This document shows, one piece after another, positions 12,031-23,500 of a stretch of 64,000 nt of DNA. Position 1 is the stretch's first letter. The number at the start of each line of letters is the position of its first letter. The position numbers and the translations under genes were made by a program. The notes below the pieces were generated by a model, which saw nothing but the letters and a program-made list of their open reading frames with translations, was not told the origin of the DNA and made no database searches. The stretch is from Emydura subglobosa (taxonomy: Eukaryota; Chordata; Testudines; Chelidae). The stretch lies in NCBI GenBank assembly GCA_007922225.1, contig ML679961.1:9831776-9895775 (forward strand), in the 5' to 3' direction.

Positions 12031-12400
12031 CCAAGCCCACCGCCAGCTCAAATTGCTTGTGAGTCACCTACAGTGGAATAAACGTGTGCCATCACTCGAA
12101 GAAAAAATGGTTAACTGCCTTTTCATCACTGTTGTTCTTTGAGATGTGTTGCATGTATCCATTTGATGACTTGCCCTCCTTCCCCTCTCTGTGAGTCCTT
12201 CCAGTAGGAAGGAACCGAGGGGGTCAGGACAACCAGGCCCTTTTTTTTCCTGCATGAAGTGGTGCAAGGCAGTAGGAGGTGCTTGCGCTGCCCCGGTGGC
12301 TACTGCTGAGGGAAAAATCTCACAGCTGTGCAAGAGGGGTACCCTCACCTACAGTGGAATGGATATGTGCGACATGTCTTGAAGAACATAAGTTAAGGGA

Positions 12401-14725
12401 AGGTAGGTAGCTGTGTTTTAAAAACGCTTTTAGAGGTTAAGCAACTGAAACTGAATTTGCCAAGCTGTCTTGCTGTAATCCCCCATGACGTTTTAATTTG
12501 TGATTCATTGGCACTTTGAAAATATAGTCTACTGTACAAGCAAAATAAAGCTTTGGAGAAACAAACCTATCAGAAGGAGTTTCGCTGAGAAGACTAGAAC
12601 GTGTCTGCTAACTTAGGTAGGAACTCATTTGATCAGGTATGTATTCCTCACTAAAAAATTGTCCTAATGACACATTGATGGCTCCTTCGGAAAGCATTTG
12701 AAGCTTTTATGTACCACGTGTCTTCTACTGACCCATCATTCTGTGTAAAAATGACAATCTACTCTTGTATTTACTTAGGAGCACTGGTGTTCAGCTGTGG
12801 CGGCCCACATCCTTCCCAGCAGAGAGCCACAGAATCATTGCTAGGCCATTATATTACAATACTGCACCAGTTTGACTCAGTTTCATTTTTGCATTGATGC
12901 AACCTCACAATGAAAACATTGCGACACAACGTCAAGATCTTGGAGCATGGTTTTTTGGCTCTCTGCAATTCCCTTTAACACGGTTTTGTCCACTGTTCCA
13001 ACACCTTTTGTGACTACTGGGAGGGATCTTTGCTCCCAGGTGTTTTTTCCTTAGCGCGTTTGGGTCCACTCCCCTTGATTGTCTTGTGCTGAGTATGGAA
13101 AGTTGTGTGTGGGGAGGGCTGCAGTAAATGAGAGTCGGCACTTTGCCTGAGTCCAGACAGAGTGTGGTGAGTGAGAGAGGCTTGAAGGAGTTGTATGATG
13201 GTGGGGTAGAAGATTGGTATGGCTCTGAAGGTGCTTTCTTAATAGTTTGGTATTATGTACTGCATAATTACTGTAATAATGTACTGTAAGATCAGTTTAA
13301 TTACACTTGTGAAAAATCTGCATAATTGCATGTTTATTTCAGGGATTAGGCTCCAGTGTAAATATTCAATATTGACTCTGGCTGAGGGAAACATCAAATT
13401 CTAATTTCTTCAAGAAAACTCATTTGGCTCACTTGCTAAAACAAGAAGCTGGTGTTATAGCGTAATTATAGCTATGATGTAGTTAAAGCTGAAGCTAACT
13501 TTGTATTGTAAGCCCAATTTTCAAACCCTGGCCCCCCTATTTTTCTGAAGAGACAAAGCTTCCTGAAATTCCCCATGCTGCATCTCATGTGAGACTCGAC
13601 TTTGTCTGGGAAGCTGGATAAAAATCAGAGTTTTAATCTATGGTATTTTGAAAAATTGTCTTAACTTTAGTTATTTACTGATATTTATTTTGATACAGTG
13701 ACAAACTAATTATTGGGTGAACGCCTTTCTAACATATATAACAACACTCTCCCCCTACCCCTATGGGTGAGGCCTCTGCTGACCCAGCGTCTGGTGACGT
13801 AACACGGGGAGAGGTGGTATAGATAAAAACCAAGTAAAATTCTAGCTGCTAATGAATAAGAAGCCAGTGCAGATCCAAAAGCACTGGGATCATGTGCTCC
13901 TGGCAAGAGGTCCACTAAAAAAGGAGCTGCCAAATTCTTCCCCAGCTTCACTGCTATCGTCTCCTAAAATCATCAGAATGACTTGGCTTACAAACTAAGA
14001 TTATTTTCTGTTGGCCTTGCTGACAAGATGTTCTTATTTCTTTGGAGGGGAAATTAGAAAAATTATCAGCTTGCTGTACCCCAGACCGAGGGCAGCAGGG
14101 AAAGATTAATGGGTTTATTAAAGAGGGATTATAAAAAGGAGCCAGTGAAGTGCTATATCTGAATCCCTGTACTGAAGCTGTGGTGGAAAAAGGCTCCATG
14201 CAACTTGCTTTAAAGTGTCAGGATGTAATAATGGTCATTTGTCCCTCTTCCTGCTTTTTACTTATGGCTATAACTGGCACTAAATTCTTACCCAGAGATG
14301 TGTGTGTGAGAGAGAGAATGATCTGTTACTAACTCTAGATATGCAGGAGAAAATAAAATTTCCTACTAACTAGTTGCTAGGACCTTTGCATATATTTCAA
14401 CATAATTTAGGGTGCACCATTATGGGTGAATGAGCCGTGTAAATAGGGTGGCTAGAAGTGGCAAAAATTATATGGCTGTAGAAACAGGCTGGATTCCTTG
14501 ACTGTTCAGCTCTATCTACATTCTGATAATCAGGTGTAGGTTTTGTTGGAAAGAGAGTGATACTGTGTTAGCTGGACTCCATTGAAGCTCACGTTTCCAA
14601 CCGTAATTATTTTTAAACTAAGTTTAAAGTTAGTGAATTTGTAGTTGCATGTTTTCAGGTGGAATTCTAGGTTCATTTTTTGAATAATTGTAACTCTGAT
14701 GTTTATAGATGGATTCTTTTCTTTT
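12401..14725. other. Non-coding, nothing recognised
   Basis: AT-rich with a TG/AG microsatellite at about 14299-14318. Minus-strand open frames near 13706-14199 show no recognisable protein. Confidence 0.45.
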
Positions 14726-15032
14726 GGGCTTGCCTACACGGAGATACTCAGGAATGTTAATCCAAACTAACTTTGTGGATTAAGAGTTAAACTGCATTAA
14801 ACCACAGTGTGGGCAGAAGTAAAGTGGCCTTGATTCAATTTAGTTTAATTGGCCCCTGTAGATCCTGCCACTACAAGTTGCCTGGTGCGCTTTAATGTAG
14901 TGCTGTTTTCAAACACACTATGTTAAAGTGCACCAGCCTAGTCTACACAGACCAATTAACGTGAAGCACATTAGTTTGCTTTGGCAATCACACTCCCATA
15001 GAGTGCATTATTCCACCGGGTAGACAAGTCCT
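14726..15032. mobile_element. GTCTACACT-ended MITE, copy 3 (long variant)
   Basis: Ends GGGCTTGCCTACACGG and CCGGGTAGACAAGTCC are inverted, with 13 of 16 matches. The interior is rich in TTAATCC/GGATTAA and differs from copies 1 and 2, so it is a related but distinct subfamily. Confidence 0.75.
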
Positions 15033-16678
15033 TGGAAACTAATAGTCTAAAGCAGGTTGAAGTCAGGAAAATAACATCAGTACAAAAGTCCAATTCTGTT
15101 CCACTTTCTAACAAAGTATATCCTTAGTGTCCAATCTAAAATTAAAATTAGGTGTTCAAGTCTGGGCCTAAAATTAGGATTTATGGTTTTACTTTGATGT
15201 GTGAATGCTTGCATGTATGTTCCCTTGCATTTCTGTTTCGCTTATCGACTGCAGTGTCAATGTGCATGTATGGTAATGCAATGAACTACCATAGAATTCT
15301 TTTGCCTTCTTACACACTTAAACTAAAATAATCAATGCTTATTACATGTTTCACAGGTCAGAGCAACTGTGTATGTGTTTCCCCGCAGTATACCAGCAAG
15401 GGCACTCGAGCTCAGGCCACTGGCTCCCCTGGCTGTCACCTCTGTTGGCTGGAGACACACATTTCTCTCCCTTCTTACTTTGGTATTTCCAGGCTGAACA
15501 GTTCCCAGCCTTCACTGTGTTCTTGCCAGCAGATACAGGCTGCCCAAGCATTCCTGATTGCTTTCTCCTCAAAGAGGATTGGGTTAGTGTGACTGCCCAC
15601 AATTTTAGATACCACACAACTCTTCTTATGCAAGCCTATTTTATTAAGGTAAAAGCATATTGAAAAACAGTCAGAGAACCTACTGGGTGCTAATAAACGT
15701 ACCACAGTTCTCTCAGCCCTAACATATGCTCTGGTAGGAGCAGTCCTTCCAAACTTCACTTTATGGGATTACTTGTGGTTTCAAGTTCATCACAGCTTCA
15801 GCTCAGAACAAGCACACAGTTCTTCCAATCTTTCCCTAAGGATTGGCGCCCTCCATGGACTGGAGGTCTTGTTCCTTTGCTGGAACAGGAAGAAAGCCAT
15901 GAGCCTCTTTAAAACCAGGCTATTTGTCCAACATATCCTCTTTGTCTGTTTTCCTGGACAATCCAATTTGAGTATACGTGAACCTTTGGAGGGGGTGGCT
16001 TCAAAGGGGCTGATAACCAGAGGAATTAGCATCTGCTCCTTCCAGGAGGAGTTACATATGATTTCACACGAACACATACCTTTAGGCTCCATTGAATTAA
16101 AAATGCAATTGTGTATCAGACCTAATTCATATGAGGTTTAACATAATTCAGCAAAGTTTATCTTAATTCCATAAGGTTTGTCCATGATGCTGCAGGATGT
16201 TGTCAGTCTGTCACGACATGTACACAGCTAAGATCGTGGGGAAACTTGGTCTTTTGAGTTTATTGAATTTGCATGTTTTGAAGCCTTGGTTTTGAGGCTA
16301 AAAAGACTGTTTTGGGTTAAGATTCAGGACATTATTCAAAGTAGGCTAAGATTTAGGACTTGGTTTTCTCTCCTTCCTCTTCCGTTCAGCTCACTTCTTA
16401 GGTTATCAGAAATCTGGATATAATAGGAGGCTGAAATTTGATTGAACTTGGCCAGGTTAAAACTTAATAAATATGATTTAACTTTTTGCAAACGGTTTGG
16501 ATTGAGGGTGACACGGTCACCCGTTGCCCTGTATTTATTGGTTCTCGTTTGACAGCTGTTGAAGTGTGTTTGTGATATTTTAAATATGTAAATTCCTGAA
16601 AATTAGGTGGTGGTGGGGAACCCCTGCAAACTAATGGGCACTAGTCTTACAAACTGCAAAACTTTCCCGTACAATTTG
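15033..16678. other. Non-coding; possible old LTR at about 15340-16213
   Basis: The stretch 15340-16213 is less AT-rich than its flanks and has an AATAAA on the minus strand near 15640, which could fit an antisense solo LTR. I see no clear TG/CA ends or duplication, so this is weak. The rest is unrecognised. Confidence 0.25.
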
Positions 16679-16765
16679 AGAACATAGGAATGGCCACACT
16701 GGGTCAGACCAATGGTCCATCTAGCCCAGTATCCTGTTTTCTGACGAAGAACTTCTGAGAGGTGA
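16679..16765 (-). mobile_element. CR1 3' fragment, antisense
   Basis: GAACATAGGAATGGCCACAC, then GGGTCAGACCAATGGTCCAT and CTAGCCCAGTATCCTG are the CR1 3' UTR in reverse. It ends about 200 bp before KTN1 coding exon 1. Confidence 0.85.
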
Positions 16766-16962
16766 CTGTCCAAAGATAACTAGTTCCAGAAATTCTTATT
16801 TATCTAGATTTTCAGATTTGCACTGAAGAAGTAACTGAGGCTGCTATATCAAAACTCCCTATAAAATGTAGTCAGTAGTTGAGGAATGAGAATCTGAAAA
16901 AACCTGACCTGAAACTAATTCTTGTTTCTCTTTTCGCCCTTAGATTTTTTTTTTTTTTTAAG

Positions 16963-16982
16963 AAGTAGTTAAGAAAAACACG
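16963..16982 (+). other. KTN1: End of KTN1 5' UTR before the start codon
   Basis: A long T tract ending in AAG at 16960-16962 looks like a splice acceptor, so the exon probably starts at 16963. A second possible acceptor is the TAG at 16941-16943. The start codon has A at -3 and G at +4, a strong context. A noncoding first exon and the promoter must lie upstream; neither is visible. Confidence 0.55.
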
Positions 16983-17505
16983 ATGGAGTTTTATGAGTCT
17001 ACGTATTTTATCATCCTCATTCCTTCAGTGGTTATTACAGTCATCTTCCTCTTCTTCTGGCTTTTCATGAAAGAAACATTATATGACGAAGTCCTTGCAA
17101 AACAGAAAAGGGACCAAAAGTTTGTGCCTTCTAAAACGGATAAAAAGAAAACCGAGAAAAGAAAGAACAAAAGGAAAGAAGCTCAGAATGGGAACCTCCA
17201 CGAGTCAGATTCTGAGAGCACACCTCGGGAGTTTAAATTGTCTGATGCCCTGATTGCAGATGAAGAGCACATAGTTCCTGTTCCCTTGAGTCTGACTGAA
17301 GCTTCAAGCAGCATCAGAGAACGGAAGAAGAAGGAGAAGAAACATAAGACTGTGCAAGAGGAGCACGTGTCTAAAGAGTCAGAAGGTTCCAAGCCTGCAG
17401 GCAAGAAAATTGAACCAGTCCCTGTTACAAAACAGCCCACTCCACCCTCGGAAGCAGCAGGATTGAAGAAGAAACCGGGGCAGAAGAAGCAGAAAAATGG
17501 AATTG
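16983..17505 (+). CDS. KTN1: KTN1 coding exon 1: membrane anchor and Lys-rich region
   Basis: Encodes residues 1-174 plus one base (523 nt). The N-terminus [20 protein letters not shown] begins the signal-anchor, which runs on through IFLFFWLFM. It is followed by [18 protein letters not shown] and a basic run rich in KKK and KRK. The donor is the GT at 17506. Its last G joins AT of exon 2 to make Asp, as expected from the orthologous DDQD segment. Reading past the donor gives an open frame to 17639, which is intron. Confidence 0.96.
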
Positions 17506-20500
17506 GTATCTCGTCTTACATATATTTCTTGCATGCCAAAATTGTGTTCTGCTTATTGCAAGGCAGTGTAGTATTTAGCTATTTATCAGAACTGTTCTAC
17601 CAGTTCTGCATCAGGCAGAAGTTCATTTTTAGTTTGTAAGGGTTTTTTGCTTCTTCCATATTTCATCTGGCAATGATGTCTTTATTTCCCCCCTCCCCCC
17701 CCAATATTTATTTTCCTTTGCCAAAATTGGTGAGCGGTAGAACTACTTTATCTCCTAACTCTGCTTTGTTCTGTGGTTTGGCTAAATTAGTCTTTAGCTA
17801 TTAAAAGCTTGATTACCACAAAGACTGCAGAGAAGTGTTTGCTAGAACGCTCTGCCATCATGCTATCCCAAAATGAGACCCTAGGACATGAGAGAGACAA
17901 GGTGGGTGAGGTAATATCTTTTATTAGACCAACTCACCCACTTAACTCTCATATCCAGGGATCAATACGGCTACCAGACTACAGCAAACCCTAGCACGTA
18001 ACAGCTGCTTTGATGAGAGGGCATACAGAAAGCCTCGTATCCTATGACAATTCATTTTGCTTTAAGTACCAGGATCCTTATATAAGTTGATTACTGCAAA
18101 GTCAGATATCAGCGATAAGAACTCTTTCCACTGAGTAACCATCTTGGAACTGTAGGAAATAGAATTTTTTTTAGTAAAATGCTATCGGGAGCTAGAAAAG
18201 AAACTGGTACAGCCACTGTAACTAACTTGAGTTACTAGAGTGTAGATTGATCTTACAGAAGGCAAGAAAGCTGCCTGATCATAGTCTGACTGGCTTGTTT
18301 TTAATCCATATTATCTAGGTGGCAAAAGCTGGTATGTTAAATGCGTTAACTACAATTGCTTGAATATGAATAACAGTTTAAAAAAATATCCCGACTCTTA
18401 AAATAATTAAAAAAACAATTGGAGATTTTGACCTTTTTTTATGCAGCTCTAACCTGCTAGACACATGGAGTGTGACATGGCTGCCTTGTGCTTTAGAATA
18501 GAAAAGCAGATGTATTACATCTTAGTGCAGGTAATCAGATCTTTTAAGAAACCATTTTTTTGGACATGGCTATGAAATTTGGTTTGCAAAGACTGTTTTG
18601 AGGGCAACCACAACTAACTTTTGTCCTTGGATTACATAAACTAATGCCATAACCCTGTATTGTGTGTTCCAGCTCTGACAGGAAAAGCATATAGTATATT
18701 TTTTCCAATAAGAGAACTGAATGTCCATTAAAAAGCAACTTTAAAAGGAATAGTTCCATAATAGGGGATGTTATTTTCTGCTTCTCACAGTTCCAATATT
18801 TAGAGGCGAATTGTTTAAGGGGGTGGCAGGAAAAGGTTGCTGAAAATGAGAAGTTACTTTTTGTTACAAAAAGTGATTGATTTTGCTTTTGTGCAGTAAG
18901 GCATCTTGATTCGAATTGTTAAAACTAGAGGATGCCAGTTGCCATTTGTTTCAGTCTTTGGTTTCACTGCTCTGTGTTCTGCTTGCGGGTATAATTCCCT
19001 GTGTCTGATAACATTGTTGCTGATGTTAAGGTGTAGTAGCATGGTTGCTGCTGCTAAGTTTGCTACAGCCCTGTATTGCCTTTGGGTGTAATTTGGCTTT
19101 ATTTATGCACACACAACTTTAAATTCTGATTATAGTGTAGGCGAGAACGTCTTCAGTCTGGAATGACTTCACTGCTTATTGCACTTTCACTGTTTAAATG
19201 TAGCTCTTAGTAAATACAGAAGTGTGTGTTTCTATCATATCCTTTTTACAGATGACCAGGATTCAAAGAGTGAATTGTTTCTGTCTCCTACCAAAAAACA
19301 AGACCCACTGCTGTTCCAACATGAGATAAAACAAGAAAGTGGATCAGGAAAGAAGAAAGTTTCCACAAAGAAACAAAAAATTGACAATGGTGAGAAAATA
19401 CTATAAAATATTTCTTAGCTCAAATTTCATTAAGTGGATATCATGTAAATAGGCAGACAGTTGAGGACCACAACCAATATTCCCTCCCTAACGCTAGTAA
19501 AGGGGTAGCTTTTCTAATAAAAAAGTAGGAATTTTAAAGGGTAGAGATCTTTTAATTTCCTTAAAAGAAAAGAAGAAATTACTCAACGGGGTCTTGTTTT
19601 AGACTTAAAAGATACCTCGCTTTAGGCAGAAGTCATTAGAAAGTTCTCAACTTTCAATTACCCCAAGGCTTCTATTCACCCTTTCTTAAAATACTTTGTC
19701 TCAAGGGGATATGGAACGAAACTGAAAAGCAACACATTTCAAACTCAGATGGGACTCATTTTTGTTTTACACAACACAAGCCTGTGGTATTTGTTATCAC
19801 CCAATGATATTGAGCCTGAGTGGGTTGGTTAGGGTTTAGTTCAGTTACGATGTTGGGGACATCCACAGTTTAAGGAAAACAAACCCTCATGTTTCAGAGA
19901 ATAAGCTGATCACTAACCTGTCCAGGCCTCATCCCTTTACACCATGATTACTGTAACTTTTTTTTTTCTCTGGATTTGACAAGTGCATTCTTGCCCTGCT
20001 CATACCCATTCAAAATGCTTCTGCAAAGATCATATTTCTAGCCCACGCTTTGCCCATGTCACCCATCTCTTTGGCTCTCCCTTTGTTTTTGCTATCACAT
20101 CAGACCTAAGCTGCTTGTCTTCATTTTCCAGGCCCTTCACGGAGTATCCCCACCCTATCATCTCACATTCGGACTGAGATGTCCACTCCTGCCTCTAAAT
20201 CAGCCGATTATACCAGCCTCTGTCACCCACTTGTTACATTTTCAACCAAGCACATTTGTGCTTTCTCCCTGCTGCCCCCTCACACTTGGGAGAAGCTTCC
20301 TGTAAACATCTGCAACATTATATTCTCCTCCTTCAAAACCCTCCCTAAAATTCTCCTTAGCTGTGAAGCCTTCGGAAAGCTTGACAACACTTACCCTGTT
20401 GGTGCACTGAGAGAGACCACGGCTGATCATGCTGACCAATATTGTCTTGTCGTTTCCTGGGACATCCCCATTTGTTTCTCACCATCTGCCTCTTGTTCTG

Positions 20501-23500
20501 TGTTTGTACAGTGCTTAGTGAAGTGGTTCATGACTGGGGCTCCTCGCTGCTACAGTAATACAAATTATTAATAATAAAAATAGCTGCTTCATGAGAACTT
20601 CCCCTCAGGTAGCTTATTGCATAGTTGTGGGAAATGGAATTTCTTGCATGTGTCTCTGGTGTGTATGGGACTAGTCACTGTCTGACAGGTACTGATCCTA
20701 TATGGCATTTTCTTTCTTCAGTCTGTTTCAGCCAAAGTGCTGACGTTTTTTGGACTGCAGACCTTGCCTATGCAGAGGAAAATCGACCAAAAACTCAAAT
20801 CATTTCCAGCACCAGCTCAGCTGAACTGGCATGAAAACAAGTAATGTAGACAAGCGTCCAACCGCCAAGCAGTTTTGATCCCTGTTTGGATTAGACTTTG
20901 TTTTTCAGCCAGTTTCACTAAAACAGCGGGGGGAAATGAGCTTGTGTGTAGTATGGCTTCCACCTGGTTCAGCTCAACGTCTCTTAGATTTAGGATGGAG
21001 GTAATGGTAAACTTCCTGGAGTGGACATGACTATGTACGGGATGATGACTTATGATTCAGAGGCAGTATAGGGCACTCGCCAAGGTGTCAGAGCTGGTTT
21101 CTCTTGCCAGCGCTGATCTGCCAGGTGACCACGGGCAAGTCACTCCACCTTTCTCTGCCCGTTTCCCCTCTCACTGTGTCTTGTCCACTTGGACTGTGAG
21201 CTCTTTGGCAAGGACTCTTTCCTGCAGTGTGTTTATATGCTTCCTTGCACTGTGGGGTCCCAGTATCACTCAGCATGTCTAGACATTACTGTAATAATAC
21301 AAATAATGTGTGAGCTTACTGTTGCAAAATACTAGATTTCTTAGTGAAATTAACGTCAGTCTGCAAGTATGCTAACCCTGACCACTGTCCGTAGTGTATT
21401 CTGCTTAAACAGTTTAGTCTGCTTATGGGAATAACTTGCTGGGGGTATAGGATGTAAAATAGGTCAATACTTCACAAAGATAATAGTCATTTTTTCTCCA
21501 TCTTAAACTTCATGAATGCTGAATGCTCCTTGTCTGAAATGGCTGTTGCAGCCGTAGGTAGTCAAGCCTCATAAAAGTTACATGTGGCTGTTTCATTAAA
21601 GTTGGCATATGAGTCTGTTTAATTCATCTGCTGGTCAAGTGCCGACAGGCGATACTGGCAAATGTAAATAATTAAGTTATTAAATCATTGTTTTAGAGAT
21701 ACTCAATTGCTTAGTTAATTGAAGAGCTGTACTGAGTTATTCATCTGTGGCAAATAATAGAAATGGGGATATGTGAAACTCTAGCTGATGAAGTTTATAA
21801 AGGGGACCAGATATGTTTTTCACCCACCTCTTTCTAGCATGATATGCTTCTCTTTTGATGCTAAAGGTAACTATTAAATAGCATTAACCCATTCCATGGA
21901 ACTCTAGTTGCAGCTTTGGTGGATGAGCCTCTTATTCATGCAACTACGTACATTCCTTTGATGGATAACTCTGATCTGAACCCTTTGGTGGAAAAGAGAG
22001 AAGTGGCTGATATGGCAAAGCAAGACATAACGGAGGGGATCCAGAAAAGTGGTGCTAAGAAACCGAAGAATGAAACTGATAAAGGTAATATTACAAAGAG
22101 ACCATATAATTAATGCAACTTCCAGATACAGTGGATGTTGTAAATTAATCTGTAGAGCAGAAGAGTTTAACTCCATCTTGAGAATGTCACTATAGATTGT
22201 TAAAAATTATTCAAATAGGAAAGCAGATGTTGATCCTCCTAATCCTGGAAAAAACCCTTTTTTGTTCTCTAGAAATCCCCAGTCTTTTGGGTTTTTTTGT
22301 GTCTGCAGCACCCTGAAATGTGACCTTCAAATGTGTGAGTGGTGCAAGAGGAGGCTGCTGGGAACCTGAGAGTGAGGTGGTGACCCCTTAATCAAGCCCT
22401 CCAAGGATCAGTCTCTTGATGTCCTTATAAACATTACCTAATTAATGACTTGGCAGAGAGCTGTTTGGCACTTTGATTTCTATATGCAGTAACGTTTTAA
22501 ATATAGAATTGAAGGGATCCTGGTGACTTTCAGGGGACTTGCACTGGAGTCCCAGCATTGTACTGTTACACTGCTTTCCTTTTTCCCTGTATTTGTAGTC
22601 CAGATGGCTGTTCAATACCACAGTGAGGCTAAAAACTTGTCAGTCACACCCATCCCTTCTTGTTTACTCCATAATCTGTAACCTTCTGTAGTGGAACATA
22701 ATTCAAATGTGGCTAATTCTTCTGTCATCTGGGATTTGTCCACCTACTTTAGAAACATTCCCCTATTTCAGTTATAAGCTTCTTGGGCACAGGGGTAAGG
22801 TTTTCCTGTATTGCAGAGCACTAAGCACATGTTGCTTTGAGCCAAGGTTTTCTCTTCCTGTGTCATCTTAACCTACTTGACTCTTGCCAGTCAGGGATTT
22901 TGGCGTATCGCTCCATGATGACTGCATTAGTGACGGTTTCAATCTAGTTATTTCTCGATACGCAAGCCTGTGGTCAAAGCTAATACGGATTTATCTGCTG
23001 AATAGAGCAGATAATTAACTATAGTTGCTCAACATCTTTCCCTGGTCTGTGGTTTCAGGGTTCTATCATTTATTGGCTTGTTCTCTTGCTGGGTAATCTT
23101 TAGAGTGCTGGAAAAACTGATTTGTTTTGCCACCTGTGTTTCTACCACTTTTGCGTTAGTAAATGGGAGTAGGTTTTGATTTGACTTGTATCTCAGTACC
23201 CATGTCAAATCTTAAATGGGGAGTGGGTTTGGATCTCTTACTGGTCTTTTTTATATCTTTTTTCCTTTCAAATAAATTACCTCTCACAAATTTCTCCACT
23301 GACATTCATTCTTATGCTAATTGATGTTTGGTAGATATAGTGGATATGTCAGAGCTTTGTTAAATTTTACTAAAATAACTCAGTGCACTATATTTTTCTG
23401 TACTGTTGCTACCATTCTTATAACAAAGATAAGCAAACTGGATTTGACTAGTCTCTCTATCCACATTAAATCAGTCTTTTTCCTACTGCTAGATGCCTTC

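Larger units (their letters stand above)
10060..12400 (+). mobile_element. DIRS-like tyrosine-recombinase retroelement, internally deleted
   Basis: DIRS elements carry gag, reverse transcriptase/RNase H and a tyrosine recombinase instead of an integrase, with inverted rather than direct terminal repeats. This copy has a gag-like zinc-finger region and a recombinase-like region, but nothing of the reverse transcriptase between them. At the right end, 12133-12166 is an imperfect inverted copy of 12348-12394 (ATGGATA, TGC, ACA and AAGAACA match). A direct repeat of CACCTACAGTGGAAT occurs at about 12066 and 12348. About 2.3 kb remains of an element that is normally 5-6 kb. The left edge is a guess. 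Confidence 0.75.

Noticed and set aside
15773..16141. Open frames of 100-122 codons on both strands
   Set aside because: Overlap each other on opposite strands, no known domain; more likely part of an old repeat.
17506..17639. Extension of coding exon 1 to an in-frame stop at 17639
   Set aside because: The sequence beyond the donor loses all kinectin similarity, and exon 2 joins in the right phase. An intron-retained short form is possible but has no support here.
20179..20571. Open frame of 130 codons as a possible gene
   Set aside because: It is part of the L2 LINE 3' end, including its noncoding tail.
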